A DNA stretch of 55,594 nucleotides from a bacterium (GTDB lineage Bacteria > UBP6 > UBA1177). The notes beneath the pieces are model-generated. The model had not been told where the DNA came from and did no database searches. It was given only the letters and a program-made list of their open reading frames with translations. This document shows positions 40,965 through 49,451 of this stretch, in pieces. The DNA is taken from contig JAGCUA010000029.1 in NCBI GenBank assembly GCA_017963125.1, positions 1 through 55,594 of the forward strand, in the 5' to 3' direction. A program made the position numbers and the translations under genes. Position 1 is the stretch's first letter. Every line of letters starts with the position of its first letter.

Positions 40965-42059
40965 ATGAAAAAATTCATGATTTCGATCGTTGCAGTCTGT
41001 GCAACACTTTTCTTTGTTTCATGCGGCGGCGACAGCAAAAAACCGGAAAAAGCCGATGACACTGACACGGTTACAGATACCGATACCGAAGAGAATCCCG
41101 ACACCGCAGCAGACACAGAACCGACAGATGATCCGACCGATGATCCGACTGACGACCCGACCGATGATCCGACTGATGACCCGACCGATGATCCGACTGA
41201 CGACCCGACCGATGATCCGACTGATGACCCGACCGATGATCCGACCGATGATCCGACCGATCCTGATAACGAAAATCCGCTTTATAAAAAATTTGTCGGC
41301 AGATGGGCGGCAGAAGTCATTCTCCATTCTAATTCAGTAGCTCTCGGTATACCTGCTCCTAGTATCACGACCAGATATTTTATTGCTGATTTCTATGTCA
41401 ACGAAAAAGGACAGCTTGATATGAACAAGGTTGACAACAAACTTTGCAGAACGGACAACAGGACCGGAGAAAAGAACGCTACTTCCGCAAGTAATGTCCT
41501 TTTCAACGAATCGAAGTTCAATACCGTCTTCTTCCATTGGAAACCTGCTGACATCGCCGGTCAGGAAGATACTCCTTATGTAGAAGTTGCAGAAAACGGC
41601 GAAGAGATTTCTTTCAAACTCAACAAAGACTGGGAACTCCGCGGTGCACGCATGGACAACCCGGCGACCGAAAATATGATTGATGAAAAGACCGATTCAA
41701 GGATCTTCGACCATGACGAAGACGGTAAAGACGCATTTACGCTCGGCATTAAAGGCAAGACTTCTCTTTCGACCGGTACCATGTACTATGTCCAGAGACT
41801 GTGGCATGTATTTGAAGGCAAAATGGTTGCTGAAGACAAAATTGAAGGAAATGTTGACTGGAGTGACGAGCAGTTTTTGGTAGATGCTACCAATGCAACA
41901 TTGAAAGCTCCGAAAAACACAACCACGCTCAAAGACAAATCAATATTCCAGTTCAGAAAAGTTTCTGACTCGATGGACTGCGATACGCTGGTCAATCAGC
42001 TTGACACGGTTTTCGACCTTGTTGACCCGAATGCAGGAGATGCAGTAGGAGTCAACTGA
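40965..42059 (+). CDS. Lipoprotein with PTDD repeat linker, paralogue 1
   Basis: The 364-residue protein has a lipobox (LFFVSC, Cys20), an Asp/Thr/Pro linker with eleven PTDD units (41121-41252), and a globular domain from residue about 105. The domain shares with the next gene CRTDNRTGE, NTVFFHWKP, FKLNKDWELRGARMD, FDHDEDG and MYYVQRL. I do not recognise the domain. GGAGG 6 bases before ATG 40965 fixes the start. There is no room for a promoter in the 26 bases after the FadL-like gene, so it is probably co-transcribed with it. A strong terminator follows. Confidence 0.8.
   Translation: MKKFMISIVAVCATLFFVSCGGDSKKPEKADDTDTVTDTDTEENPDTAADTEPTDDPTDDPTDDPTDDPTDDPTDDPTDDPTDDPTDDPTDDPTDDPTDPDNENPLYKKFVGRWAAEVILHSNSVALGIPAPSITTRYFIADFYVNEKGQLDMNKVDNKLCRTDNRTGEKNATSASNVLFNESKFNTVFFHWKPADIAGQEDTPYVEVAENGEEISFKLNKDWELRGARMDNPATENMIDEKTDSRIFDHDEDGKDAFTLGIKGKTSLSTGTMYYVQRLWHVFEGKMVAEDKIEGNVDWSDEQFLVDATNATLKAPKNTTTLKDKSIFQFRKVSDSMDCDTLVNQLDTVFDLVDPNAGDAVGVN
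41121..41252 (+). repeat. Eleven 12-bp repeats encoding PTDD units
   Basis: Consecutive 12-base units of the form CCGACNGAYGAY encode eleven PTDD tetrapeptides, followed by PTDPD. Synonymous T/C changes create a partial 24-base higher-order period. All units keep frame. Confidence 0.9.
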
Positions 42060-42079
42060 TCCGTTGATTTTCTAACTTC

Positions 42080-42104
42080 AGCCCCTCTGAGAGGGGCTTT
42101 TTTT
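42080..42104 (+). terminator. Intrinsic terminator between the tandem lipoprotein genes
   Basis: GCCCCTC and GAGGGGC (42081-42087 and 42091-42097) with a TGA loop and T7. Confidence 0.85.
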
Positions 42105-42126
42105 ACAATTCATTATGGAGATTTGA

Positions 42127-43218
42127 ATGAAAAAGTTTTTGATCTTGGGTTTTGTATTTTGTTTTTTGACATTCTCTATTTCATGCGGCGGTAACGAAGG
42201 CGGAAAGGAAACAGAAAATGGCTCTGATGACGGTAATGCTGAAGCAAGCGGTGATGAAACCGGTGAAAAAAATGATGAAGCTGCCGTTCCTGATGAAGAG
42301 ACAACTGTTCCTGACAACGGAAACGAGGAGCCGGACGAAGCTGAAGAAGTGACTGAAACGCCTGATAGTGATGAAACTGAGACCCCCGGTGAAAATGTTT
42401 CTGAAGATCCCGTCACTGAAGAGGAGATCGAATCGAATTTTGCCGGGACATGGGCGCAGAAGATCATTTTCAGATCACAGTCAAGTGCAGCCGTGGCAAA
42501 AAATGTCCCGAGCGTAACAATGCGTTACCTCGTTGTTGAGATCAGAAAAAACGAAAAGGGTGAATTTGATTTTTTCAAAAAAGGCAACCGTATCTGCCGC
42601 ACCGACAACCGGACAGGAGACAATGCTCTGACATTCGGCGTAGTCCATTTCAACGAGCCTTTTTCCAAACTGAACACTGTTTTCTTCCACTGGAAACCGA
42701 AAGATATACCGGGACAGGAGAACGTGCCGTATCTTGAGATCGGAAAAGCTGACGGCGGATACACTTTCAGACTCAACAAAGACTACGAACTGCGCGGTGC
42801 AAAGATGGAAGATCCTTCGACAGAACCTATGGTCACAGACAAAAACGATCCGAGGATCTTTGATCACGATGAAGACGGACATCCTGCTTTTACGGTAGGT
42901 TTCAACGGCTTCGCAAACGGAGATATGTACTATGTCCAGAGGCTGAGCCACATAGTTACAGGAAAACTGGTCGCAGAGGGCAGGATAGAAGGCAATATCG
43001 AGTGGTGGGAAGATCAGTTCTCTCACCCTGACACGCCGAACAAGACTCTCTCTATGCAGAAAACGACTGTCACGAATACCGAAAAGACAGTTTTTCAGAT
43101 GATAAAAGTTGATGACTCAATGGACTGTGAAACTCTGCTTGAAAGAGCAGACAAAGGCGAAATCTTCGATCTCGCTGATCCGAACACCGACGTTCCGCAC
43201 AATGAATACGAAAATTAG
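42127..43218 (+). CDS. Lipoprotein with acidic linker, paralogue 2
   Basis: The 363-residue protein has a lipobox (TFSISC, Cys20), an acidic Glu/Asp-rich linker of about 80 residues with no PTDD array, and a C-terminal domain homologous to the previous gene: CRTDNRTGDN, NTVFFHWKPKDIPGQENVPY, FRLNKDYELRGAKMEDPSTE, FDHDEDGHPAF and MYYVQRLSH. The two genes are therefore a tandem duplication whose linkers diverged while the domain was kept. Function is unknown; the position after a porin suggests a surface or periplasmic role. It lies beyond a terminator, so it may depend on read-through. Confidence 0.8.
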   Translation: MKKFLILGFVFCFLTFSISCGGNEGGKETENGSDDGNAEASGDETGEKNDEAAVPDEETTVPDNGNEEPDEAEEVTETPDSDETETPGENVSEDPVTEEEIESNFAGTWAQKIIFRSQSSAAVAKNVPSVTMRYLVVEIRKNEKGEFDFFKKGNRICRTDNRTGDNALTFGVVHFNEPFSKLNTVFFHWKPKDIPGQENVPYLEIGKADGGYTFRLNKDYELRGAKMEDPSTEPMVTDKNDPRIFDHDEDGHPAFTVGFNGFANGDMYYVQRLSHIVTGKLVAEGRIEGNIEWWEDQFSHPDTPNKTLSMQKTTVTNTEKTVFQMIKVDDSMDCETLLERADKGEIFDLADPNTDVPHNEYEN

Positions 43219-43238
43219 TTTCGTGAATTTTTGATTTT

Positions 43239-43267
43239 CAGCCCCTCTCCGGAGGGGCTTTTTTTTG
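43239..43267 (+). terminator. Intrinsic terminator after lipoprotein paralogue 2
   Basis: GCCCCTC (43241-43247) and GAGGGGC (43252-43258) with a TCCG loop and T8. Its stem matches that of the terminator at 42080, so the terminator was apparently duplicated with the gene. Confidence 0.85.
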
Positions 43268-43312
43268 CCTTTGGATTGATCACCTGATTGTGGTGGCGAG
43301 GGAAAAGGAGTT

Positions 43313-46045
43313 TTAGTCGTAGATTCCTTTGCCCATGCAGCACTGTTTGAATTTCTTGCCGCTTCCGCAGGGACACGGATCGTTTCTGCCGACTTTAGGA
43401 GCAGTGCGTTTGACCGGTTCTTTTTCGATCGTCGGGGCAGTTGTGTTTTTCTGGACTTCAGCTTCTTTTTTCTGCTCTTTCTGCTCGAATTTTTCGACCG
43501 CTTCCTGAGTTACTACCTGAACTGAGAACAGGCGTTTTACCGATTCTGTGTAGATGTTGAACATCATATCCTGGAACATCGCGAAACCTTCGCGTTTGTA
43601 CTCGAGTTTCGGGTTTTTCTGGCCGTAGCCGCGCAGTCCGATGCCTTCGCGGAGATGGTCCATGCTGAGAAGATGACGTCTCCAGAAGATGTCGAGAACT
43701 TCGAGAACGATGTGGCGCTCGATTTCGTTGCTGAGTTCATTGTCGTACTGTGCCATTTTCTTGTCGTACTGTTCAAGCAGGAAATCGTAGCATTTCTGCG
43801 CCATGATCTGCATCGCGGCTTCGTTTTTGTGCCCGATGTAGTTGTTCGGGTTGATGATGTCGGAGAACATATTTTCGTCGAGCTGGGCGCGCATATCTTC
43901 GTTGTATGCGAGAACTCCTGCGAGGAAATCCTTGACCATCGCGTAATCCCAGCTGTCAGGAGTCGATTTTTCTGGGATTATGTTGTTGAGATTTGTGTTG
44001 ATGATATCTTCTATCATCGAATAGATGACCTGTTTGTTCGCTTCTCCGCCCGTCAGGATGCTGCGGCGAAGTGAGTAGATCGTCTTTCTCTGCTGGTTCA
44101 TTACGTCATCGTATTCGAGGACGTTTTTACGGATGCTGAAGTTGTGCGCTTCGACCTTTTTCTGAGCATTTTCGATCGATTTCGAGATGAGTTTGTGCTC
44201 GATCGGCTGATCGTCTTCAAGACCGAGTCTCGACATTACGGTCGAAAGTCTTTCGCTGCCGAAAATACGCATGAGATCATCTTCGAGACTGAGGTAGAAT
44301 CTCGATGAACCCGGGTCGCCCTGACGGCCGCTTCGGCCTCTGAGCTGGTTGTCGATTCGTCTTGATTCGTGACGCTCTGTTCCGATGATGTGGAGACCGC
44401 CTGCAGCAAGGACTTCCTTCTTTTCTTCGGCGCAGATCTTTTCGTATTTCGCGAGGATTTCCTTAAATTCAGGTGATTCGGTATCGACAAATTCCATTGT
44501 TGCTTCTGCTTCGGCGTAAGCTAATTTTTCGGGGTTTCCTCCAAGCACGATATCGGTTCCACGGCCTGCCATGTTGGTAGCGATCGTGATCGTTCCTTTT
44601 CTTCCGGCCTGAGCGACTACATCAGCTTCCTTCATGTGGAATTTCGCGTTGAGGACGTTGTGCTTGATCCCTTGTTTCGTGAGAAGATTGCTCAGTCTTT
44701 CCGATTTTTCGACCGAAACGGTACCTACCAGAACCGGCTGGCCTTTCGCGTTTCTCTCGAGGATCGCTTTGACGACAGCATTTTCTTTTGCGACCTGTGT
44801 TTTGTAGATCTGATCCGGCATATCCTGTCTGATGACGGGCTTGTTTGTCGGAATTACGGTGACACCGAGGTTATATATTTCGGCAAATTCGCGCGCTTCG
44901 GTATCTGCTGTTCCTGTCATACCCGAAAGTTTGTCGTACATTCTGAAGAAATTCTGGTATGTGATCGTTGCCAGAGTCTGGTTTTCGCGCTCGACCTTGA
45001 CACCTTCCTTTGCTTCGAGAGCCTGATGCAGACCGTCGCTGTAACGTCTTCCTTCCATAAGACGGCCGGTGAACTCGTCAACGATCATGACTTTGTCGAC
45101 GCCGTCGATGTTCTTGACAACGTAATCGACATCGAGGTGGAACATGAAATTTGCCTTCAGAGCCTGCTGGACGTGGTGGACGAGTTCAAGATTTTCCGGT
45201 GCGTAAAGGTTCGTTACACCGAGAAGACTTTCAAGCCTGTAGATACCTTCCTGCGTGAGAATCGCGTTTTTCGCCTTTTCGTCCTTCGTGAAGTGCTCGT
45301 CTTCCTTAAGCGTGCGGACGACTGAATTTACACGGACGTAAAGGTCTGTGCTTTCATCACTCGGACCTGAAATGATGAGCGGCGTTCTCGCTTCATCGAT
45401 AAGGATCGAGTCGACCTCGTCGACGATCGCATAACGCAGATCGCGCTGGACATAGTTGTTTATGTCGTATTTCATGTTGTCGCGCAGATAGTCGAAACCG
45501 AATTCGCTGTTTGTTCCGTAGGTTATGTCGCTGTTGTATGCGACTCTGCGCTCTTTTGTGTTCATTCCGTTGAGGATCGTGCCGACCGAAAGACCGAGGA
45601 AACGGTAGATCCTTCCCATCCATTCGGCGTCGCGGGCAGCAAGGTAGTCATTGACCGTGACAAGGTGCGCACCGCGTCCTTCCAGAGCGTTGAGATACAT
45701 CGGAAGAGTAGCAACGAGCGTTTTACCTTCACCGGTCTTCATTTCGGCGATCCTTCCTTTGTGGAGAACGATTCCGCCGACGAGCTGAACGTCGTAATGT
45801 CTCATTCCGAGAACGCGTTTTCCCGCCTCGCGGACGACTGCAAAAGCCTCCGGAAGTACAGAATCAAGCGATTCGCCGTTTGCTATCCTCTGTTTGAAAT
45901 CGGCTGTTTTAGCCGCAAGATCCGCATCTGAAAGTGATTTGAAAGAATCTTCGTAACTGTTGATCTTTGCGATAGTCGGTCTGATAGACTTCAAAAAACG
46001 GTCGTTTTCAGTGCCGAAAATCTTTTTGAACAAGTATTTGAACAT
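43313..46045 (-). CDS. secA: Preprotein translocase ATPase SecA
   Basis: SecA is the ATPase motor that pushes preproteins through SecYEG. The 910-residue protein has Walker A GEGKT at residues 105-109, the DEAD-like motif [20 protein letters not shown], the second nucleotide-binding fold with [15 protein letters not shown], and ends in the SEC-C zinc motif [13 protein letters not shown] that binds SecB and ribosomes. Length is usual. GGAG before ATG 46045 marks the start. It lies 25 bases after a small Cys-rich gene and likely shares that gene's promoter. Confidence 0.96.
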   Translation of the reverse strand: MFKYLFKKIFGTENDRFLKSIRPTIAKINSYEDSFKSLSDADLAAKTADFKQRIANGESLDSVLPEAFAVVREAGKRVLGMRHYDVQLVGGIVLHKGRIAEMKTGEGKTLVATLPMYLNALEGRGAHLVTVNDYLAARDAEWMGRIYRFLGLSVGTILNGMNTKERRVAYNSDITYGTNSEFGFDYLRDNMKYDINNYVQRDLRYAIVDEVDSILIDEARTPLIISGPSDESTDLYVRVNSVVRTLKEDEHFTKDEKAKNAILTQEGIYRLESLLGVTNLYAPENLELVHHVQQALKANFMFHLDVDYVVKNIDGVDKVMIVDEFTGRLMEGRRYSDGLHQALEAKEGVKVERENQTLATITYQNFFRMYDKLSGMTGTADTEAREFAEIYNLGVTVIPTNKPVIRQDMPDQIYKTQVAKENAVVKAILERNAKGQPVLVGTVSVEKSERLSNLLTKQGIKHNVLNAKFHMKEADVVAQAGRKGTITIATNMAGRGTDIVLGGNPEKLAYAEAEATMEFVDTESPEFKEILAKYEKICAEEKKEVLAAGGLHIIGTERHESRRIDNQLRGRSGRQGDPGSSRFYLSLEDDLMRIFGSERLSTVMSRLGLEDDQPIEHKLISKSIENAQKKVEAHNFSIRKNVLEYDDVMNQQRKTIYSLRRSILTGGEANKQVIYSMIEDIINTNLNNIIPEKSTPDSWDYAMVKDFLAGVLAYNEDMRAQLDENMFSDIINPNNYIGHKNEAAMQIMAQKCYDFLLEQYDKKMAQYDNELSNEIERHIVLEVLDIFWRRHLLSMDHLREGIGLRGYGQKNPKLEYKREGFAMFQDMMFNIYTESVKRLFSVQVVTQEAVEKFEQKEQKKEAEVQKNTTAPTIEKEPVKRTAPKVGRNDPCPCGSGKKFKQCCMGKGIYD

Positions 46046-46070
46046 ATCGGAACTCCCGATTTATTGAAAA

Positions 46071-46373
46071 CTAAAATTTGAAAAGGTCGCTAAGCTGTGT
46101 TTTTGCCTCGATTTCCTCGCTGCCGTCTTCGCCTTCGTTCTTGATGAATTCGAACGAAGCACAGAAATTGGCTTTATCTCTTTCACGGATGAAGGAACGC
46201 GAATCTTCACGGCATTCGTTAGTGTAATTCTCGTCGTGAAAGCGGCAGTTCATGCAGCAGTGAAGGTCAGAGTAGCAGAACGGGCACACATCCTGTCTGC
46301 CGACTTTTCCGCGGATATCTTCAAGTTCGTCGTCAAGCGATTTTTTGCAGTTGTGACAGATATAAACAGCCAT
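46071..46373 (-). CDS. Small Cys-rich zinc-binding-like protein
   Basis: The 100-residue protein has at least four Cys pairs: CHNC at residues 5-8, CPFCYSDLHCCMNC in the middle, then NECRED and NFCASFEF. It is likely zinc-binding; I do not recognise the family. GGAGGG precedes ATG 46373, and the longer upstream frame is not supported. It is the first gene in a likely operon with secA, with its own promoter, so it may influence or accompany secA expression. No signal peptide. Confidence 0.72.
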   Translation of the reverse strand: MAVYICHNCKKSLDDELEDIRGKVGRQDVCPFCYSDLHCCMNCRFHDENYTNECREDSRSFIRERDKANFCASFEFIKNEGEDGSEEIEAKTQLSDLFKF

Positions 46374-46402
46374 TTTTCCCTCCAAAAACAATAAAACGGA
46401 GA

Positions 46403-46430
46403 ATTATAGAGATAAATATTAAAAAATCAA
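46403..46430 (-). promoter_or_regulatory. Promoter for the Cys-rich gene and secA
   Basis: On the minus strand TTGATT (46430-46425), a 16-base spacer and TATAAT (46408-46403), about 30 bases before the ATG. Confidence 0.7.
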
Positions 46431-46436
46431 ATGTAT

Positions 46437-46466
46437 ATTGTAGAGACGTGACCTGACACGTCTCAA
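46437..46466. repeat. Palindromic element GAGACGTG...CACGTCTC (intact copy)
   Basis: GAGACGTG (46443-46450) and CACGTCTC (46457-46464) form a perfect 8-bp stem with a six-base loop, flanked by TGTA on the left. A degenerate copy lies at 1489-1516. Similar GTAGAGACG...CGTCTCTAC palindromes are, as far as I recall, common intergenic elements in several phyla. Here it may also serve as the end of the transcript from 46480 (minus strand), though no T tract follows. Confidence 0.7.
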
Positions 46467-46479
46467 TGATGATCGATGT

Positions 46480-49341
46480 TTATCTCACGCAGCGGACATG
46501 GTACGGATAGTGATAGAATTTGTTGTGTTTCGGCATATAGCCCTGTTTGCCGTCGATTTCTATCACTACTGCCAGTTCGTTTGTCATAGAGCTTGAAAAG
46601 AATGTGGTCGATGTCCAGAAACCGTAGTCTGACGGCATGTCGAGAGGCCATGAACCGTTGTCGGAATCGTAGCTTATGATCGAAGCCAGTTCGTTTTTAT
46701 TCGGTAGTCTCCAGTCGGAAAATCCTGCATATTCAAGGTTTTCGCAGTAGGTGAGGGCTTCCTGCCATGTTTTTATTTCTGTGTAGGTCTTCTGCCATAC
46801 CAGACCGCTGGAAGTGTCTTTTGCGATACTGTCTCCACTTACGTTTGATATTTCAAAGTTCGCTGCCGGAAGCCCTTTGCCGCGGACACACATCACATTG
46901 TAAATGCTTGATTTTGTAGCAAGGTAGTAGGTGAAACCTTTGTTCGGATGGAATATCCACACTCTCTCGGGATCGTTTTTGTAAAATGCTGATGTCCACA
47001 GATAGTTGCCGCTGCCGGATACCGGGATATCCGTAAAATACCACGTGTCGACCGATGCACTGGAACCGGAGTAGAGACCGATTGTCATTATTTCCTGAGG
47101 TGCAGGCATTCTCCAGTCGGAAAATCCGGCGTATTCAAGGTTTTCGCAGTAGGCGAAGGCGTCGTTCCAAGTGTAAGCCTTTTTTGAAATCGTCTGCTGC
47201 CACTGCAATTCGGTATTTTTGTCGATGACGACGGTCTCGCCTGAAACAGTTTTCAGTACTAGGCTTTGCTGTTTGCATTTTCCTTTTGCCGCATACTGAG
47301 CATCCTGACCGTAGAAATCTTTTCCCTCTGCCGGGCACTGAATAACATCTTCCATGCTGTAACAGCTCTGCTGCCCGGAACAGATGTTGCCGAGTGTCGG
47401 AGCGCTAGATACTTCTCTGCATCCGCCGTCATTCCAGCTGAATCCTTCAATGCATCCGCAGTAGTAAACAGCTGCGTTCACCGGAGTGCAGATTTTGTCC
47501 GAGTTTGCAACTTCGGAACAGGGATCACTGTCGCACGGATTGACGCATTTTGAGCCGTTCCAGCCGTATCCTTCGGCGCATCCGCACTCGTAGGCCGATT
47601 CTGTTTCCGGTAAGCATGCGCCTGTTGAACCGGAAATGTTGCATGATTCCGGGGTACACGGATTTTTGACACATTCGGAACCTTTCAGAAAATAGCCTTC
47701 ATCGCAGACATCAGATCTTACGCAGCGTACATAGTGCTCAGGAATTACATCGCCCTCTCCTTTAGACATCGTTTTTACTTCGCCGAAGACTAAATCGATT
47801 ATATATACCATACCGCCAGGCGATGTGGATGAAAGAAAGTAGAGCGTGTCATGCATCTCCACGATCGGAAAATCACTTGCAGGTCTGTCTTTTCCATAGT
47901 CAACTATTGAAGCGAGTTCGTTCTTGTTCGGCAGTCTCCAGTCTGAATATCCTGCATAAACAAGGTTTTCGCAGTAGAAAAGCGCCTCTTTCCATGTAGA
48001 CATCCCTTTGTTTGTGTAATTTTTCTGCCACATAAGCCCGCTTGCGGAATCAGTAAGGACTTCATCGCCTAGTATAGTGAGTTCTTCAAACACCGGAGCA
48101 GGGGATTCCTCGCCGCGAACGCACATTGCTCCCAAGGGAGACTGGTTGACGAAGGCAGATGAAGAAGTCTTGCCGTATAAAAGGGCCAGCCACCACGAAT
48201 TCTGTTTGTTGAAATTATGCTGTTCCGCTGCCCATACTTTTGCATTGGTTTCGTCAGAGGGAACAGGAAAATATATTTTGCTCTGCTCCATATCGGCATC
48301 AGTAACAGCCGAGATCGAGATGAGTTCATGCAGTTTCGGCAGTCTCCAGTCGTTTTTCCCGGCATAACTCAGATTCCCGCATTTCTCGACAGCTTCATTC
48401 CACGTGTATAGTGCGTTTTCCGTCAGATGCTGCCATTCAAGTCCTGTGTTTTTGCTTATAATAGTTGGTTCATCAGGAAAGTCGGAATTTACTGTGAAAT
48501 CTTTCGGAGAACAGAAACCGAGCTCTGCATACTGAGCATCCTGACCGTAAAAGACTTCATCGTCTGCTGCAGGACACTCGGTCTCACCGCCGTTGTTACT
48601 GCATGAGTACATCCCTGTGCAGATGTTTGCCAGAGCCGGTTTCTGTGCTGTGCATCCGCGTCTTTTTCCCCACCACCAGTAATTTTCGCTGCATTCGCAT
48701 ACATATCTGCCGGCTGTCGAATTAAAGCAGATTCCGGTGGAATTCGGTACATTTCTGCAGGGATCGGTTTCGCACGGATCGGCGCATTTTTCTCCGTTCC
48801 ATACGTAAGAAGGCAGACATTTGAAATAGCAGCGGTTGTAAGATATTTCTTCACTGTAAACGGCCGTTGCGGAAGGTTCCCACTCTTCGCCGTTCCAGGT
48901 CTGTGTTACTTCTGAAACTTTGGTCCACTGGGCATTTTCGGGAAGTCCCGTGCATTTTTCCTTTCTCTGGTCGGCTTTGCAGCGGGCTCCTTCCCATGCA
49001 TATCCTTCCCAAGTGTAGTTTTCCTTGCATTCGCAGGAATAGTCGTTTTCTCCCGGGATACATTTTCCCGTAGAGTTTTCTATATTTTTGCATTGATTTT
49101 TACTGCACAGATCTTCGGAAGCCGTATCAGTATCGGTATCGTCATCTATATCAGCATTATGTTCGCCATTGTCGTCTGTATCACTTTCATCATCGCCGCT
49201 TTCATCTGTTTCAGTAATGTCATCATCATCGGTGTCGTAGTCAGAGTCGCCGATGACGGCTGTTCCGTCTTTTTTTGAACTGCCGCAGCCGATAGAGAAA
49301 ACCAGAGCAAAAATCAGGATCGGAAGAAGGATTCTTTTCAT
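46480..49341 (-). CDS. Large lipoprotein with EGF-like and DUF1566 (Lcl-type) domains, internally duplicated
   Basis: The 953-residue protein has a lipobox (LVFSIGC, Cys19), an Asp/Thr/Glu linker (residues 25-75), then the series EGF-like, EGF-like, DUF1566, DUF1566, repeated twice. Each EGF-like unit has six Cys (for example CETDPCRNVPNSTGICF with later CxC). Each DUF1566 unit carries a core such as TWNEAVEKCGNLSYAGKNDW then RLPKLHEL. The two halves share GICSGQQSC/NICTGMYSC, each before a FYGQDAQYA motif, which supports a whole-half duplication. DUF1566 (Lcl C-terminal) domains occur in surface proteins of Legionella and others and bind glycans. GGAGG before ATG 49341 sets the start; its promoter is at 49380. 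Confidence 0.85.
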   Translation of the reverse strand: MKRILLPILIFALVFSIGCGSSKKDGTAVIGDSDYDTDDDDITETDESGDDESDTDDNGEHNADIDDDTDTDTASEDLCSKNQCKNIENSTGKCIPGENDYSCECKENYTWEGYAWEGARCKADQRKEKCTGLPENAQWTKVSEVTQTWNGEEWEPSATAVYSEEISYNRCYFKCLPSYVWNGEKCADPCETDPCRNVPNSTGICFNSTAGRYVCECSENYWWWGKRRGCTAQKPALANICTGMYSCSNNGGETECPAADDEVFYGQDAQYAELGFCSPKDFTVNSDFPDEPTIISKNTGLEWQHLTENALYTWNEAVEKCGNLSYAGKNDWRLPKLHELISISAVTDADMEQSKIYFPVPSDETNAKVWAAEQHNFNKQNSWWLALLYGKTSSSAFVNQSPLGAMCVRGEESPAPVFEELTILGDEVLTDSASGLMWQKNYTNKGMSTWKEALFYCENLVYAGYSDWRLPNKNELASIVDYGKDRPASDFPIVEMHDTLYFLSSTSPGGMVYIIDLVFGEVKTMSKGEGDVIPEHYVRCVRSDVCDEGYFLKGSECVKNPCTPESCNISGSTGACLPETESAYECGCAEGYGWNGSKCVNPCDSDPCSEVANSDKICTPVNAAVYYCGCIEGFSWNDGGCREVSSAPTLGNICSGQQSCYSMEDVIQCPAEGKDFYGQDAQYAAKGKCKQQSLVLKTVSGETVVIDKNTELQWQQTISKKAYTWNDAFAYCENLEYAGFSDWRMPAPQEIMTIGLYSGSSASVDTWYFTDIPVSGSGNYLWTSAFYKNDPERVWIFHPNKGFTYYLATKSSIYNVMCVRGKGLPAANFEISNVSGDSIAKDTSSGLVWQKTYTEIKTWQEALTYCENLEYAGFSDWRLPNKNELASIISYDSDNGSWPLDMPSDYGFWTSTTFFSSSMTNELAVVIEIDGKQGYMPKHNKFYHYPYHVRCVR

Positions 49342-49379
49342 TCGGGCCTCCGTTGAACAGGTGAAAAAATAACGGAATT

Positions 49380-49407
49380 ATTATGATAATGTATAATGAA
49401 AAATCAA
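49380..49407 (-). promoter_or_regulatory. Promoter for the EGF/DUF1566 lipoprotein
   Basis: On the minus strand TTGATT (49407-49402), a 16-base spacer and CATAAT (49385-49380), about 38 bases before the ATG. Confidence 0.6.
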
Positions 49408-49451
49408 GAAATTATTAGAACTTTAAGATGTAGATCGTGATCTGTGCAGAA

